From contig JAGVSM010001363.1 in the NCBI GenBank assembly GCA_022494885.1, positions 1 to 64,000 of the forward strand: a DNA stretch of 64,000 nt. The letters run 5' to 3'. This document shows, one piece after another, positions 10,498-22,104 of this stretch. The DNA is from Micrasema longulum. Lineage: Eukaryota > Arthropoda > Insecta > Trichoptera > Brachycentridae. Below the pieces are notes generated by a model. That model did no database searches and was not told where the DNA came from. It saw nothing but the letters and a program-made list of their open reading frames with translations. A program made the position numbers and the translations under genes. Position 1 is the stretch's first letter, and each line of letters opens with the position of its first letter.

Positions 10498-10751
10498 ACG
10501 TAATGCATTTGTGACAAACACATTTATTTGATAATTACACATGAAATGTGATTGCATCCGGTTTCTTTAAGATCCTAGCAGTATTTCTACACTTTCAAAG
10601 GACACAACACGCCATGGTTTAATTTTGAATCAGGAGTTGCGTACTGAGCGACGTCTACAAAGAAACTAATGGGGCAAAACGTAAACCTACTAATTTATGA
10701 GTAGTTGAGTCGCCTTCGTATGCGGTTTCTGGACTATTCTTAATTCTATGT
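10498..10751 (+). repeat. Family A, 3' one-third copy
   Basis: Almost identical to the last 250 bp of copy 1 (GTAATGCATTTGTGACAAAC through AATTCTATG), with a short deletion near 10715. It lies 330 bp downstream of copy 1, so a local partial duplication is as likely as a separate insertion. Confidence 0.7.
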
Positions 10752-10769
10752 GTATAATATATATCTCCT

Positions 10770-11765
10770 TCCGAAAACTCTGCGACCTAGAGCATGCCGA
10801 TGATGCGGTTATGATTGGCAATTCAGTCACGGGTCTTCAGGCCACTGCAGGTAGCCTAAATAGGTACTCCGCCTGCATGGGTTTATTTTCGTTCTCTCCA
10901 AACGGATATAATAAACGTATCTGAATGGGGAAGTTGAAATAAATTACTGTTCAATATTTCAAAATGCTCAGTTATGTCCTTCCCCAGGGCCCACAAAACG
11001 CTATTCTTCCGCTATAGAATGAATGACCAGAATCTTATGCGGATTGCGAAGGTTAAAGATCTAGGCATCACTTTTGTGGGTTCCCTGACGTTGCATGATC
11101 AGATCGAAACAGTTTGTAGTAGTTCATTGAAGATGTTAGGATTCGTCTTGCGTACTGCCAGGGTTTTTGGTAGTACACGAGTACTGAGAATTATTTATAA
11201 CTCGTTGGTGCGAAGTAGACTCGAGAGTGGCTCGATGATTTGGGGACCGTGTGAGTTGAAGTACTCTCTTATGGTGGAGAGGGTTCAGAAGAAATTGCGG
11301 ATATTATCTATGGCTTTATCCCACCGAGTTCCTCCAGGGTATGCTCGGTTACAGCAGTTTGAAGACTAGAAGGAATGTGTATTTAACAACGCACTGCTTT
11401 CGATTGTTGCGCGGTATTATCGACAACCCTGAAATTATGCGGAGCATTAGCTTTTATGTTCCCGATAAAATTACCTTAGACAGCGTCAACATAGACTGTT
11501 TCACATTCCAATATACAGGACCAACCTGCCAATGGTTATGCCTGTTGGAAGGGCTATCTCTATGTTGAACAATATCACTTTGGACATTGACATTTTTCAC
11601 GTCTCTGAGGGAGTTTTTCGTTACAAGATTCTCTTACTTTTTAACATATTATTCTATGGATATTGTGTATACTAATGTGTTTTTTTATATATACCTAATT
11701 TTACCTAATTATTTCTATATGTATGATTTAAGATATTTTATTTTGTAATGTACATATATATGAAT
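10770..11765 (+). mobile_element. LINE fragments: an ADD-box scrap, then a Jockey-type C-terminal region
   Basis: 10780-10890 reads EHADDAVMIGNSVTGLQATA, an RT catalytic-box region of an unrelated LINE. From about 10930 the sequence matches the Jockey-type family of 2316-4205: LMRIAKVKDLGITFVGSLTL, SSLKMLGFVLRTARVFGST, YNSLVRSRLESGSMIWGP, then after a frameshift near 11340 MLGYSSLKTRRNVYL and FYVPDKI. It ends in an ATGAATAAATAAATG tail near 11765. Frames are broken at two points or more. Confidence 0.65.
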
Positions 11766-11811
11766 AAATAAATGATTAATGATGATTTAAAAATCGATAT
11801 TGCAAAAACCC

Positions 11812-11993
11812 ATGTACTGTGTAACACTTCATGCCTCGATGCCCAAAATCCCCTGACTGTCAAACCAAGTCGTCGAAAGGGTCGAGAGTTTTTAATACCT
11901 GGGAGCTGGGAGTATATGTTACGGAAAATGGCAGCTTCCCTCGGGAGGAAATCCAGCCAGTCTGCAAACATTTGGACATAGTCATTGTTGCAT
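11812..11993. repeat. Diverged family P copy
   Basis: Contains TACTGTGTAACACTTCATGC near the left and the P terminus CCAGCCAGTCTGCAAACATT then TGGACATAGTCATTGTTG at the right. The middle has drifted and the palindrome is no longer obvious. Confidence 0.5.
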
Positions 11994-12317
11994 TTACAAC
12001 TCGTTAAAAATGGTCCAAAAATTTTAATATTTAGAAAAACACAAGTCTGCATATTCATTTGTTTCTTTTATAAAAAGAAATATAAACACATTTTTTGCGT
12101 TGTTTTAATTCTGCGTGCCCCTTCGAAGAGATTGCACAGTACATTTTCGACTTGTATAAACAATTGAAACCCATTTGCCGAGCGATTTCATTCCGTATTG
12201 AGACGGTAGTTAAGGGCGAAAGCGGATCTTTATGGGAGTGAATAGATTTTATATGAAGCAATCATTGGGTACCATTTTTCTCTGTTCCGGGAAATAAAAC
12301 GACCCGTGAATCGTCTG

Positions 12318-12385
12318 GAGTGGCGGGCGGGGTGGGGGCAGAAGCGGCGGGGGGGAGGGGAGGGGGTCACGTGGTACCGAGGAGG
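12318..12385 (+). other. G-tract cluster, possible G-quadruplex
   Basis: Runs GGGCGGGGTGGGGG, then GGCGGGGGGGAGGGGAGGGG within 50 bp on the plus strand satisfy the usual four-G-tract pattern several times over. It precedes an RTE fragment by 40-80 bp. Surroundings are AT-rich. Whether it belongs to the retroelement is unknown. Confidence 0.5.
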
Positions 12386-12439
12386 GTCACAATAACACCA
12401 GGACCTGATTGTGTATTATTTCGTATTATTATGTATTAT

Positions 12440-13330
12440 TTATGTCAGCTCCATTTAAAGCAAAAAGAGGTGTGCGTCAAGGTTGCATCCTGTCGCCAAA
12501 ACTCTTCAACCTTTACGGTGAATATATTGTGAGAAGAGCGCTGGATGGGTTGAATGGCGGTGTCAAAGTGGGAGGTCAACAAATATCAAATCTGAGATAT
12601 GCAGACGACACGACACTGATTGCCAAAAATGAAACCGAGCTAGCAGAAGCCATCAGACGGATAGAGAGTGAGGCTCTGGGTCTGAAAATAAATCAAAGTA
12701 AGACAAAGCTAATGATTGTCGACAGAGCTGGAAGTCTCCTAAATACAAAACAGATGCAAGAACTTGAACTGATAGACGACTTTGTGTACCCCGGCTCGCT
12801 TATCTTCAACAATGGCAGTTGCAGACCTGAGATTGGTCGCAGGGTTCAAATGGCCAAAGAAGCGATGAACCGTTTGGAGTAGATTTGGCGAGATCGAGGT
12901 ATATCAATAAACAAGGGGCTGAAACGTGGACAATGCTTGCCTACGAGAGGAAGAGGATCGACGCATTCGAGATGTGGTGTTGGAGAAGGCTGCTGCGTGT
13001 GGCTTGGACAGCCAGAAGGACGAATGCATCGATACTGGAAGAGCTCCATATTACAACTAGTCTATCAGTGGTGTGTTTGAGAAGAATACTGTCTTTCTTT
13101 GGACATATTGCTAGACGTGAGCCAGACAATCTAGAAAAGGCAATAATGTCTGGCCGAGTTGAAGGTAGGAGAAGCCGAATTAGAATCCCATATAGATGGA
13201 CTGCCCAAATAAAGGTGGCTACGGGGCTAAAATTTGATGAGTCAGTTCGTCGGGCTGAGGACAGACTGGAGTGGAACAGACTAATCAGCAGTGTTCAGGG
13301 TGATCATGATCCTCAGCATTGAGGGACCGA
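12440..13330 (+). mobile_element. RTE-type LINE, RT and C-terminal region, frame broken
   Basis: The frame from 12409 contains KRGVRQGCILSPKLFNLYGE (RT block) and SNLRYADDTTLIAKNE (catalytic box), then SKTKLMIVDRA and DDFVYPGSLI, to a stop at 12880. A deletion plus frameshift follows. The frame from 12885 resumes with GAETWTMLAYERKRIDAFEM, WCWRRLLRVAWTARRTNAS, LSFFGHIARREPD and the RRAEDRLEWNRL end, with its stop at 13320. This order is characteristic of insect RTE elements; the endonuclease is missing. Further copies lie at 24453-24995 (minus) and 57965-58445. Confidence 0.8.
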
Positions 13331-13342
13331 CTTGGAAGAGAA

Positions 13343-13455
13343 TGGTGGCGAAGGTTCCGGGTTCGATTCCCGGTGAGAACACAAAAATTGAAATGTGATT
13401 TTTCTCAGGCCAGGGTGTTCTGTGATTGTGGTGCAAAAATAAATGAATAAATTAA
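13343..13455 (+). repeat. tRNA-derived SINE, family 2, partial
   Basis: Begins within the B-box region (GGTTCCGGGTTCGATTCCCG) and continues GTGAGAACACAAAAATTGAA to GTGGTGCAAAAAT, as in the complete copy at 47812-47995. The A box and part of the body are missing. It directly follows the RTE stop codon. Confidence 0.65.
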
Positions 13456-14440
13456 TGAAATACACTGAAATACATACTACGAATACGGATAAAAATATAT
13501 GAAATGGATTTAGGATAATTAATTGTATTTTCAAAATCAATATGGATATTGTGGAGAAATATTTTCATATACTAATTATAATATTCATATAACGCGGATT
13601 GAATCGGCGCAACGTAAATTTAAAAAATCGCAATATGTGGCCCAGCCAACCGTATCGCCTCCGCTTTATAACAGTTTGCTGCTTCCGTTCTCTTATTTTT
13701 CATTCCTTGCAAAATCAAACAACCGCACACCCAAGATTCATCTGAGATACCAATTTAAGAATTGGAAGAAGTTTTAAGAAACTCGATATTTTTCGCTTCC
13801 GTAGAGGAGAATAGGTGTTGTGCGGGCGTTATATAGGCGGTATTTGGTTTTTACGGATTTTGGCGTTTGGCTTTCTACAGAGTACCGTATAAAATAAGTG
13901 AGCAAAAAAAAACAATGCTGGTTAGATTTCCTTTTATCTGTGGGAGTCCATCCCCCGAGTTATATTTTCTCCCACACGCTAATAATTAGAGCATTTTATT
14001 GTACTGCGAATTTTCTCGAAAATGTACAAATAAATTAATAAAAATGAACAACTTTGAATTGCGTCACTAGTTCTTAAGAATCGACCAATCATAGAGTGTT
14101 GTAATAGATTTCCGATTTCCGGAAGCTAAGTTACCAACCGCCAGATCTCTCCGACGGCTACGACTAGAACTTATGACGTCACAGGCGGAGTAATTTTTAA
14201 ATTGCCAAACTTCAAAAGAATCGTTGCGCTGATAATATTGAAAAATATACATAGAACATTGTACTGTACTACTAAAGAAAAAATATTTTTAAAATAGTGT
14301 ATACATTGTTCACTATATTATTTTGTGCTATGGAAATGTGATTTTAACTTAAAATGACAAATAAAGATAAATAAATATGTTATCAATATTTAAACATTAA
14401 CTCTGTGGTCAAACATTTCACTAAATGTTATTAAATATCC
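13456..14440. other. No recognisable element
   Basis: AT-rich sequence without repeat-family matches in the window or convincing coding capacity. A short frame near 13600 reads ITRIESAQRKFKK, faintly like a LINE connector, but it is too short to support a call. Confidence 0.4.
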
Positions 14441-14455
14441 GTGTATGTATTTGTA

Positions 14456-14714
<259 letters not shown>

Positions 14715-14743
14715 GATACAACAACGGTTCAAATAACTGCAAT

Positions 14744-14925
14744 GTAATTATCATTTATATCACTACAGAGATGGGTAGAATTTTTGTTTCAAGATTATGG
14801 ATATTCGAGCGTTTACAGGGCTTATGACCTGTCATAGGTTGGGTTCAAGTGGCCACTTTTATGTAGAATTCTACAACATTCCCCATTCCGCTTATTAGCG
14901 AATATCCATATCGGTGACATTTTTG
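14744..14925. repeat. Family P, third subfamily
   Basis: Opens with ATTTATATCACTACAGAGAT and GGGTAGAATTTTTGTTTC, then carries the family core TACAGGGCTTATGACCTGTC and AAGTGGCCACTTTTA. Its first 39 bp are repeated at 15224-15261 and at the window end (63963-64000), so they mark a recurrent terminus. Confidence 0.65.
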
Positions 14926-15793
14926 GTTTTAGTATATATGTCATGAAACAGGGAAAGCTTTCGCTAGCGCGTTTGGAGCGCCATCTATGTATTTGATATT
15001 GAGGTTAAGTATTAAAGCAAATTACTTTATTTATGTAGCTAAGACTCTATCCGAGTTAAATTAATTACTAGTAATTGCCTGCAGATGGCTCTGCAATTTT
15101 ATTTACTTAATTTTGACCAGATCATGTTTTTACACAATATTATTTTTGGTATGTATATATATTTACATATTTATACACACACAATTCTGGGTTTTTTTTA
15201 TCCCAAGGGGGAGTAGGTATATTATTATTTATATCACTACAGAGATGGGTAGAATTTTTGTTACTGCAATGTAAGTTACAAAATCGAACCACCTTATACC
15301 TAATATTCTTCTCAAGCACTTTCTCTCAAAACTCAGAAGTTTGGTGTTTTGAGCTTTGGAAAGGTGCCAATCGGTGCAAATCTTTGGCACCTTACCAAGT
15401 GGTCATGTACAAATATTTACGGCATTTAGTAAATAAATATGTGTTCAAATATATTTTACATTTTTACTGTAATTTCTCTATTTTTTGGTAAAGTCCGGCC
15501 CTATCCGGAGGACACGTAATGTTTGCTGAAAATTGAAGGAAAACTTTAGGTGGGGGTGTCAGAGAAGGACGGAGCAGTGGGACGAAAGAGTGCGGAATCA
15601 CTTTATGGATTAGATTAAGACTTATATGTATGAATGGTGGGAGGCTTTATATGAGCATAAATACATATATAATATTATATATTGGTCTATTATATGAAAT
15701 AACTTAGCTCTGTTTTATTTAAGATGAAATTTAACTCGACGGGATAAATTATTTTTATTTTTAATACGTAATAAAATTAATATATTGCGAACA

Positions 15794-16838
15794 CATAATT
15801 AAGAATAGTCCAGAAACCGCATACGCACATCAAACAGAAGACGACTCAATTACTCATAAATGAGTTGGTTTACGTTTTGACCCATTAGTTTCTTTGTAGA
15901 CGTCGCTCAGTACGCAACTCCTGATTCGAATTTAACCATGCCGTGTTGTGTCTTTTTAAAGTGTTGAAATACTGCTAGGATCTTAAAGAAACATGATGCA
16001 ATTACATTTCATGTGTAATTATCAAATGAATGTGTTTGTCACAAATGCATTACTTAAAAATTGAATTATTTTTCCATCTGTCAGATTGTCGAAGAAACAA
16101 AATGGATATTTCGTTCGTGTTGCTGGCAAGGGTAGTAATTTTTTTTACCCAACCTTTGCTCATCTAATGAGTGAACTAATGAAAATTGAACCTCGGATTA
16201 AACAACGCCGTAATGGACATTTGGCCGACATCTTTAAAACATAAAATATTATTTAACACGATATAAAAATATTAATAAAAAAAAATTGTTTTATATTTTA
16301 AGTTCAACGTTCTTTAATTCAATTACTCTTATTAAATGACCCTTTACTTATATACACAGTTGTGTCAATCAATGTTTCCGAGTGCACAATAAAATTTTAG
16401 AAAAATTAACAAATTGTTTTTTTTTTACCTTACATTTGTGTTATGGTTATATTCTTCGCGATCTGGCAATATTACTCGGTGACTTCAAGTATACACGCGG
16501 CGAAAGTGTGTCTTAAGCTAGGGTTTCCTAGGACAGCGGTGCCCGTATTTTAACGGCCTTAGTGAACGATGATGCAGTGGACAGCCGTCGTAGAGGTGAC
16601 TAGAGTGTGGTTTTCTAGGAAAACGGTGTTATCAACACCATTTAACACCGTTTTCCTAGGAAACCACTCTCTAATCACTTTTACGATGGCTGTCCACTGC
16701 ATCACCGTTCACTACGGCCGTTAAAATACGGGCACCGCTGTCCTAGGAAACCCTAGCTTAAGTGGGGGAATTATTGGACACAGTCCGATATATTCAAATA
16801 TGATTCTACGCTCCTTCTGGGCTAACCTTAATTCTATG
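15794..16838 (-). mobile_element. Family A, copy 3, carrying a palindromic TTAA MITE
   Basis: Reverse orientation of copy 1: it starts CATAATTAAGAATAGTCCAG and ends CTTAATTCTATG. Removing the 245-bp MITE insertion (MITE plus one TTAA) leaves 800 bp, the size of copy 5. The A element therefore predates the MITE insertion. Confidence 0.75.
16517..16757. mobile_element. 241-bp palindromic MITE flanked by TTAA, uninterrupted copy
   Basis: The element is almost one perfect palindrome: about 115-bp arms run from GCTAGGGTTTCCTAGGACAG inward to GGAAAACGGTGTTATCAACA and back. TTAA flanks both ends (16513-16516, 16758-16761). Family A copy 1 lacks the insertion and shows a CTAAG at the matching place. 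A TTAA target is typical of piggyBac-like and Kolobok-like transposases, but the terminal bases do not prove either. This copy is the empty-site reference for the Transib insertion. Confidence 0.85.
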
Positions 16839-17284
16839 ATTGAGAAAGATATGGTGGGGTGGCAATTATAATTTTGCGTGGATATTATTTGACTGAATCG
16901 TTGATCTGTGTTAAATTTTGCGGGGAAATAAAAGATGCGTTGCGCAGAGATGGAAAATGCGGAAAAGAACAGTATGTGGCAAAACAAGATACAGCAAACA
17001 ATTTTTACGATCTCAAAATGGAGTAAATTTTTCATTTCTTGGACCAGCATCCCTTTCACAAACCCTTACCCCTCCTCAACAAAAAAATTGAGATAAAATC
17101 GTATTTGACCAACGAAGCGATACGCACCAGACGCGGACAAGGGAAGCGACTGGGTAGGAGAGGAGTAGAGGTTTGTGGAGGGACTGCTTGTCCGAGAAAT
17201 CAAGGATTTACTACATTTTTATTTTTTTATTTGAAGGACTTATGCAGTCCATTCTAACGATGGTAAATACAATTTCTTATAATA

Positions 17285-17990
17285 AATACAGCATAATAAA
17301 TGTAAACAACGAATGTCTCGAGCAAGTAGAAGAATTTGTGTATCTGGGAAGCATGTTTTCAAGAGATGGAAGAGTAGAAAAAGATGTTGAAAGAAGAGTG
17401 AATGCGGGCAACAAAATGAACGGAGCACTAAGCACAGTAATTTCTAATAAAAATATGTCAATCGAAGCTAAACTGGCAGTGCACAACGGAGTTTTAGTCC
17501 CAACACTTATGTATGAAGTAAAACATGGAACTGGCAGAGGAAGGATGAAAGCCGAGTGAACGCGGTTGAAATGCGATCTCTTAGACGAATGTGTGGGAAA
17601 TCAATGTATGACAGGGTTACGAATGATGAAATCAGGCGAGAGTGTAAATCCGAGACAATTATAATTGATAAGATTAAGAAAGGGTCTCTGAGATGGTTTG
17701 GTCACGTAGAACGAATGGACGACGAGAGAATGGTAAAACAAGTATATATGGCAAAAATGAACGGCAACGTTAGACGAGAACGACCAAGGAAGACGTGGGA
17801 TGATCAGATAAACCAAAATCTTAAGTCTGGTCATGTCAAAAGCAGACAGAACCGAAGGGCATGTATGACAAGATGTATGAATGTGGAAGAGGCTAGGATT
17901 GTATGCCAGGATAGACGTGTGTGGCGGTCCATTCTCTCTGCCTACCCCTACGGGGAAATGGCGTGATGGTAGTAGTAGTAGTAATAGTAT
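17285..17990 (+). mobile_element. LINE family R, C-terminal region with (TAG)n tail
   Basis: First frame: CLEQVEEFVYLGSMFSRDGR, EKDVERRVNAGNKMNGAL and LAVHNGVLVPTLMYE. One frameshift near 17550 leads to MRSLRRMCGKSMYDRVTNDE, LRWFGHVERMDDERM, RRERPRKTWDDQ and VWRSILSAYPYGEMA with stop TGA at 17964-17966. TGGTAGTAGTAGTAGTAATA follows immediately. The RT catalytic box is upstream and missing. It is the best-preserved family R 3' half in the window. Confidence 0.8.
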
Positions 17991-18064
17991 AATAAATACA
18001 GGCACTAATAAAATAAAATACAACTAAATAAAATTAAAGCTAGGACAAAAAAAAAATTACTACC

Positions 18065-18715
18065 TCAAGACGAGATCCGGTCTATCTTAGTGATTTTTAA
18101 ATCTACAAAGACTTACACCAAAAAAGTCCAGATCTTGTCTCGAGTTTACAATACGACACAATCGGGACATTGGTGCATGCGACCCATAGTTTGTGCTGTG
18201 TTGATCGAGGAACAGCACATTATTATTATTTCGCAACCGGCGGATCGGAACATTGAATGCCACTTGTTCCAGTAACGATGGTACATCAATTAAGCCTTTC
18301 AGCAAATTAAACATAAATATAGAGTCAATGTTATTTCTACGTTTTTGTAGACTTGAGATTTTGAACATTGAGTCCATTTCTCCGTAAGTGTAGTCTCCCC
18401 TCTCGAGCATGGATGATTGGCCATGCTACTTTTCCTAGCAAACGATGTTGCACCGATTCGATATGATTTATCCGGCCTACATAGAAGGGAGACCAGATCA
18501 CGGATGCATATTCTAAAAGAGGACGAACAAGTGAGCAATATAATGTTTTAACCGTGAACATATTAGTAAAGTCACTAGATGTCCCGCTAACAAAACCCAA
18601 GAGTTTTAGTGACTTGTTAATCATAGTATCAATATGTTCACTAAAGGTAAGTTTACAGTCCATGATAGTTATCCTCGGAGTTCCGAGGTCCTTTAGATTA
18701 TTTTGAGATCATAAT
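18065..18715 (-). mobile_element. Jockey-type LINE family D, C-terminal region
   Basis: Minus-strand frames give MDCKLTFSEHIDTMINKSLK, LLEYASVIWSPFYVGRINHI, then after a frameshift near 18410 SSLQKRRNNIDSIF, DVPSLLEQVAFNVPIRRLR and SRLCRIVNSRQDLDFFGV. It is clearly related to 35396-36420 (plus strand). RT motifs are absent; 5' truncated. Confidence 0.75.
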
Positions 18716-18924
18716 TATTTTTTTTTAAATGATATTTTAGAAAAAATTTATAAGGATTTTTTTAAAGGCTTACCTTGAGGAATTTTCTTCTGAAGTTTCG
18801 CGGTCTGGCCTTGAAAAACTGTGTATAAGTTTATATTTATGTATAACATTACAAAGAACTAAAAAACGCTAAAATAAAAATATATATACTTTTATTTAAT
18901 ATACTTTTTTTTTAAACAGAACAA

Positions 18925-19431
18925 AAAGAAACAGGATGGGATCATATTTCATGTGTAAGTAGCAAATGCAAGCGTAAGTAAAATTCAATTATTTTTCTTA
19001 TTTAATTATCTGTCACACTGTCAAAGAAAACAAATTGGACATTTTGCTAGTGTTGCCAGGGAAGTCAAACATTTTACGATACTTGTCTCATCCAATGAGA
19101 GAATTAATGAAAATTGGACCTCTCGGATTAAACAACGCCATGGTGGACATTCGACCGACATTATCATTTTCAATAACATAAAAATATCCGTTTTATGTAA
19201 AATAAAATTTGATTTATTTTTTAAGTTCAAAGTTCATTAATGAAATTACTCTTATTTAATGACCCTTTACTTATCTACTCTGTTGAGTCAATCAATGTTT
19301 TCGTGTGTACAATATAATTTTAGAGAAATTAATATATTGATTTTTTTGAAATATATTTTACATTTGTGTTATGATTATATTTTTCGCGATATGACAACAT
19401 TACGCGGCGACTTCACTTCAAGACGCGTAAA
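18925..19431 (-). repeat. Family A, copy 4 (partial)
   Basis: Matches family A in the orientation of copy 3 (ATTTCATGTGTAAGTAGCAA, CTGTCACACTGTCAAAGAAA, GGTGGACATTCGACCGACAT). It ends at a TTAA-like TAAA directly before the MITE that holds the Transib. The sequence beyond the MITE (from 22996) is not family A, so the copy is incomplete or rearranged. Confidence 0.65.
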
Positions 19432-19500
19432 GCTAGGGTTTCCTAGGACAGCGGTGCCCGTATTTTAACGGCCGTAGTGAACGGTGATGCAGTGGACAAC

Positions 19501-19505
19501 CGTCG
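19501..19505. repeat. Transib target-site duplication, left copy (CGTCG)
   Basis: CGTCG precedes the element here and follows it at 22820-22824. The empty MITE paralogue has the site once (CAGCCGTCGTAGAGGTG at about 16585-16601). Confidence 0.9.
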
Positions 19506-19544
19506 CACTGAGTGTCGAGTAGAACTAGCTAGCTTGACAAAATT
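19506..19544 (+). repeat. Transib left terminal inverted repeat
   Basis: 39 bp ending GCTTGACAAAATT. The outer heptamer is CACTGAG, two mismatches from the right end's CACAGTG, while the inner part is well conserved. Positions 31-39 (GACAAAATT) stand where the nonamer of a 23-bp-spacer recombination signal would lie. Confidence 0.88.
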
Positions 19545-19768
19545 CATCACCTGATTTCCTGGAATTGATGACTGTTTAATGTGAACAACCCCTTTAAACT
19601 ATGATTCCAAAAATATTGGGGGTTTTACCCTGCTAAGTGGTGAGTAATCGATGCCGATAGCTAGGTAATTAGGTAAATGCATTTGCAACGACAAATTAGT
19701 TTGAATTTTGCTACCATTTGAACAACATCTTTGTGAAGTTACTAATCAATAAGTGAATATTTTTAGTG

Positions 19769-22104
19769 ATGGATTTTATTATTCAAGGTATGTACTAAAA
19801 TATGATATACATTAAAAGAAAATTTCTAATTAAATAATGCAATTACACATTTTTTAAAGATGTCCATTGTTTTAAATATTTTTCTCCTTAAATTATAACT
19901 TTAATCGTCCTTAACTTTTTTTTATCCATTTTTACCCCCCTAGATTTCATATATGTACTAGCCAAAACATTCAGTCATGCAAAACTATACATTTTTTACA
20001 GCACACTGTAGTTCAACTATTTTTTTTTTTTTTTTCAGAACACCTCTACTTCCTCACAAAAAAGGAGCTTTTAGAAGAATGGATAAAATCTTCGAAAAAC
20101 GAAAAGGTTTCTCATCTTTACGATTATATTAATCAAAAATTTAATCTAATTGATATCACAGATGATTCGCGGAAAAAAAATATGTTAAAATTATTCAGCA
20201 TATCAGAAAAACTATCTCAAAAATGGATAGCGGCCGGAAAGTCTAAGGATCGTTTCTTAGCCAAATATGCAAGTTGGTTAGATACTCAGGACGTACAATT
20301 TCAAGTATGTACGGCTCAACCACAACCACACACATCTAATGCTGCGGGTAGACCTCTAAAATCTTTTGAAGATTCCTCGTTTAGGACCAAGAAACGTCGA
20401 GTTGATGACCTCACCCAAACGCGTAGTGCCAGTGAACTAATGACCGCCGCAGAAATAGCAGTGCGTTCTTTAGGTCATAAAAAAGATGCAAAGGCTATAA
20501 GAAAAATTAGTGAGGGTTCACAACTAGTTCCTGGTGCTACATATATTTCAAGAAAATTAAGTGGGGACGAAGCGTTAGCATATTATATAGACTCTAAGTC
20601 AACAACTCATACATATAAACAGACTAGGAAGTGGTGCATGAAAGTAGGGCATTATATGTTTCCATCTTATTATTGTTTAAGCCAATCTAAAAAAAGATGT
20701 TATCCTCCTGAAGAACATATAATGGTGACAGAGACTCGTGCCGAACTAAAATTGCAAGCTTTATTAGATAAAACTATAGAGCGCTTAATAGAGGCACAGC
20801 GTGATGTTTTTAATAGTGTACCCCCTAATTCATCTTTCACGCTTGTAAGTAAATGGGGATGTGACGGAAGTTCCGGCCACAGTACGTACAAACAGAGATT
20901 TGTGGAGACGGAAAATACCGACGAGTTTTTGTTTGTATTTTCGTTAGTTCCCATTAAGTTACATAACGATAACAACATCATTTGGCAAAACCCACGGCCT
21001 TCGTCTACAATGTATTGCCGCCCGATAAAATTTATATTTGCCAAAGAAACAAATGAGTTTACAAAATCCGAAAGTAATAAGGTTTTGGAAGAAGTAAACA
21101 ATTTATTTCCAACTATTTGTAGTTTTAGAGATACTGAAATCACTATTAAACATGAACTTTTGTTGACTATGATCGACGGAAAAGTCTGCAACGCCTTGAC
21201 TGAAAATCTATCAACACAAACGTGTTACATATGTGGTGCTACTCCTAAGCTGATGAACGATGAATCTGGGCACTTTGAAAGTAACAAAGAACATTTTGGA
21301 TTTGGTTTATCTACTCTCCATGCGTGGATTCGTTGTTTCGAATGTTTTATACATATTGGTTACCGTTTGAACGTTAAAAAATGGCAGATTAGAGACGATG
21401 AAGATAAAGCAAACGTTAAACAGCAAACCGAAGAAATCAGGCAACGATTTAAACGCGAAATGGGTCTTATTGTAGATAAACCAAAACCAGGATTTGGTTC
21501 TTCAAACGATGGAAACACTGCTCGTCGTTTTTTTGGAAACCCCGAACAAAGTGCTCAGATTACAGGAGTAGATGTTACAATCATTAGGAATTTCGATATT
21601 CTTTTAAGGACATTATTTTCTGGTTTTGAAATAAATACCGTTGAATTTAACAACCTTTGTATTGAAACTAGAAAATTATACATAAGTCTCTATTCTTGGT
21701 ATTGCATGCCAGCTACTGTACATAAAATATTAGTTCATAGTACAGAAGTAATTCGAAGCGCACTCCTTCCTATTGGGCAACTTTCGGAAGAAGCCCAAGA
21801 GGCTCGGAACAAAGACTGCCGAAGGTTTCGAGAGCATAACACCAGAAAATTTTCACGTATTGTTACTAATAGAGACTTGTTGTCCATGTTGCTTGTAACA
21901 TCTGATCCGTTTATCAACAGCCTTAGAGAAATTCCCAGAAAAAAGGCGGATAAGTTACCTGCGGAGGTTTTAAATTTGATTGTAGCTCCTACTATAGAAC
22001 CTCAACGTGAATCATTTCTAACTAATTTTACTTATAATGAGAACGATTATTTTTTGGAAAACTCTGCTGATGACTCTGAATTATCATCAGATGATAATTA
22101 CTGA
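19769..22104 (+). CDS. Transib transposase (RAG1-related DDE recombinase), two predicted exons
   Basis: Predicted to bind the element ends and catalyse cut-and-paste transposition in the nucleus. Proposed structure: exon 1 19769-19787 (MDFIIQ plus one base), intron 19788-20038 with donor GTATGT and a long T-tract before acceptor CAG, exon 2 20039-22104; 694 aa in all. The frame is open from the acceptor, whereas the first ATG inside exon 2 (20182) would remove 54 residues. Catalytic candidates (full-length numbering) are D282 in WGCDGSSGHS (20863), D386 in TMIDGKVCN (21175) and E594 in EAQEARNKDCRRFREHN (21799), matching RAG1 D600, D708 and E962. Zinc ligands match too: CYIC (C402, C405) and HKILVH (H568, H573) correspond to RAG1 C727/C730 and H937/H942. 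The C-terminus is acidic (NSADDSELSSDDN). No stop or frameshift. Family identity is firm; the tiny first exon is inference. Confidence 0.92.

Noticed and set aside
20700..21191. 163-codon minus-strand frame within the Transib gene
   Set aside because: Shadow of the transposase frame, with no recognisable domain.
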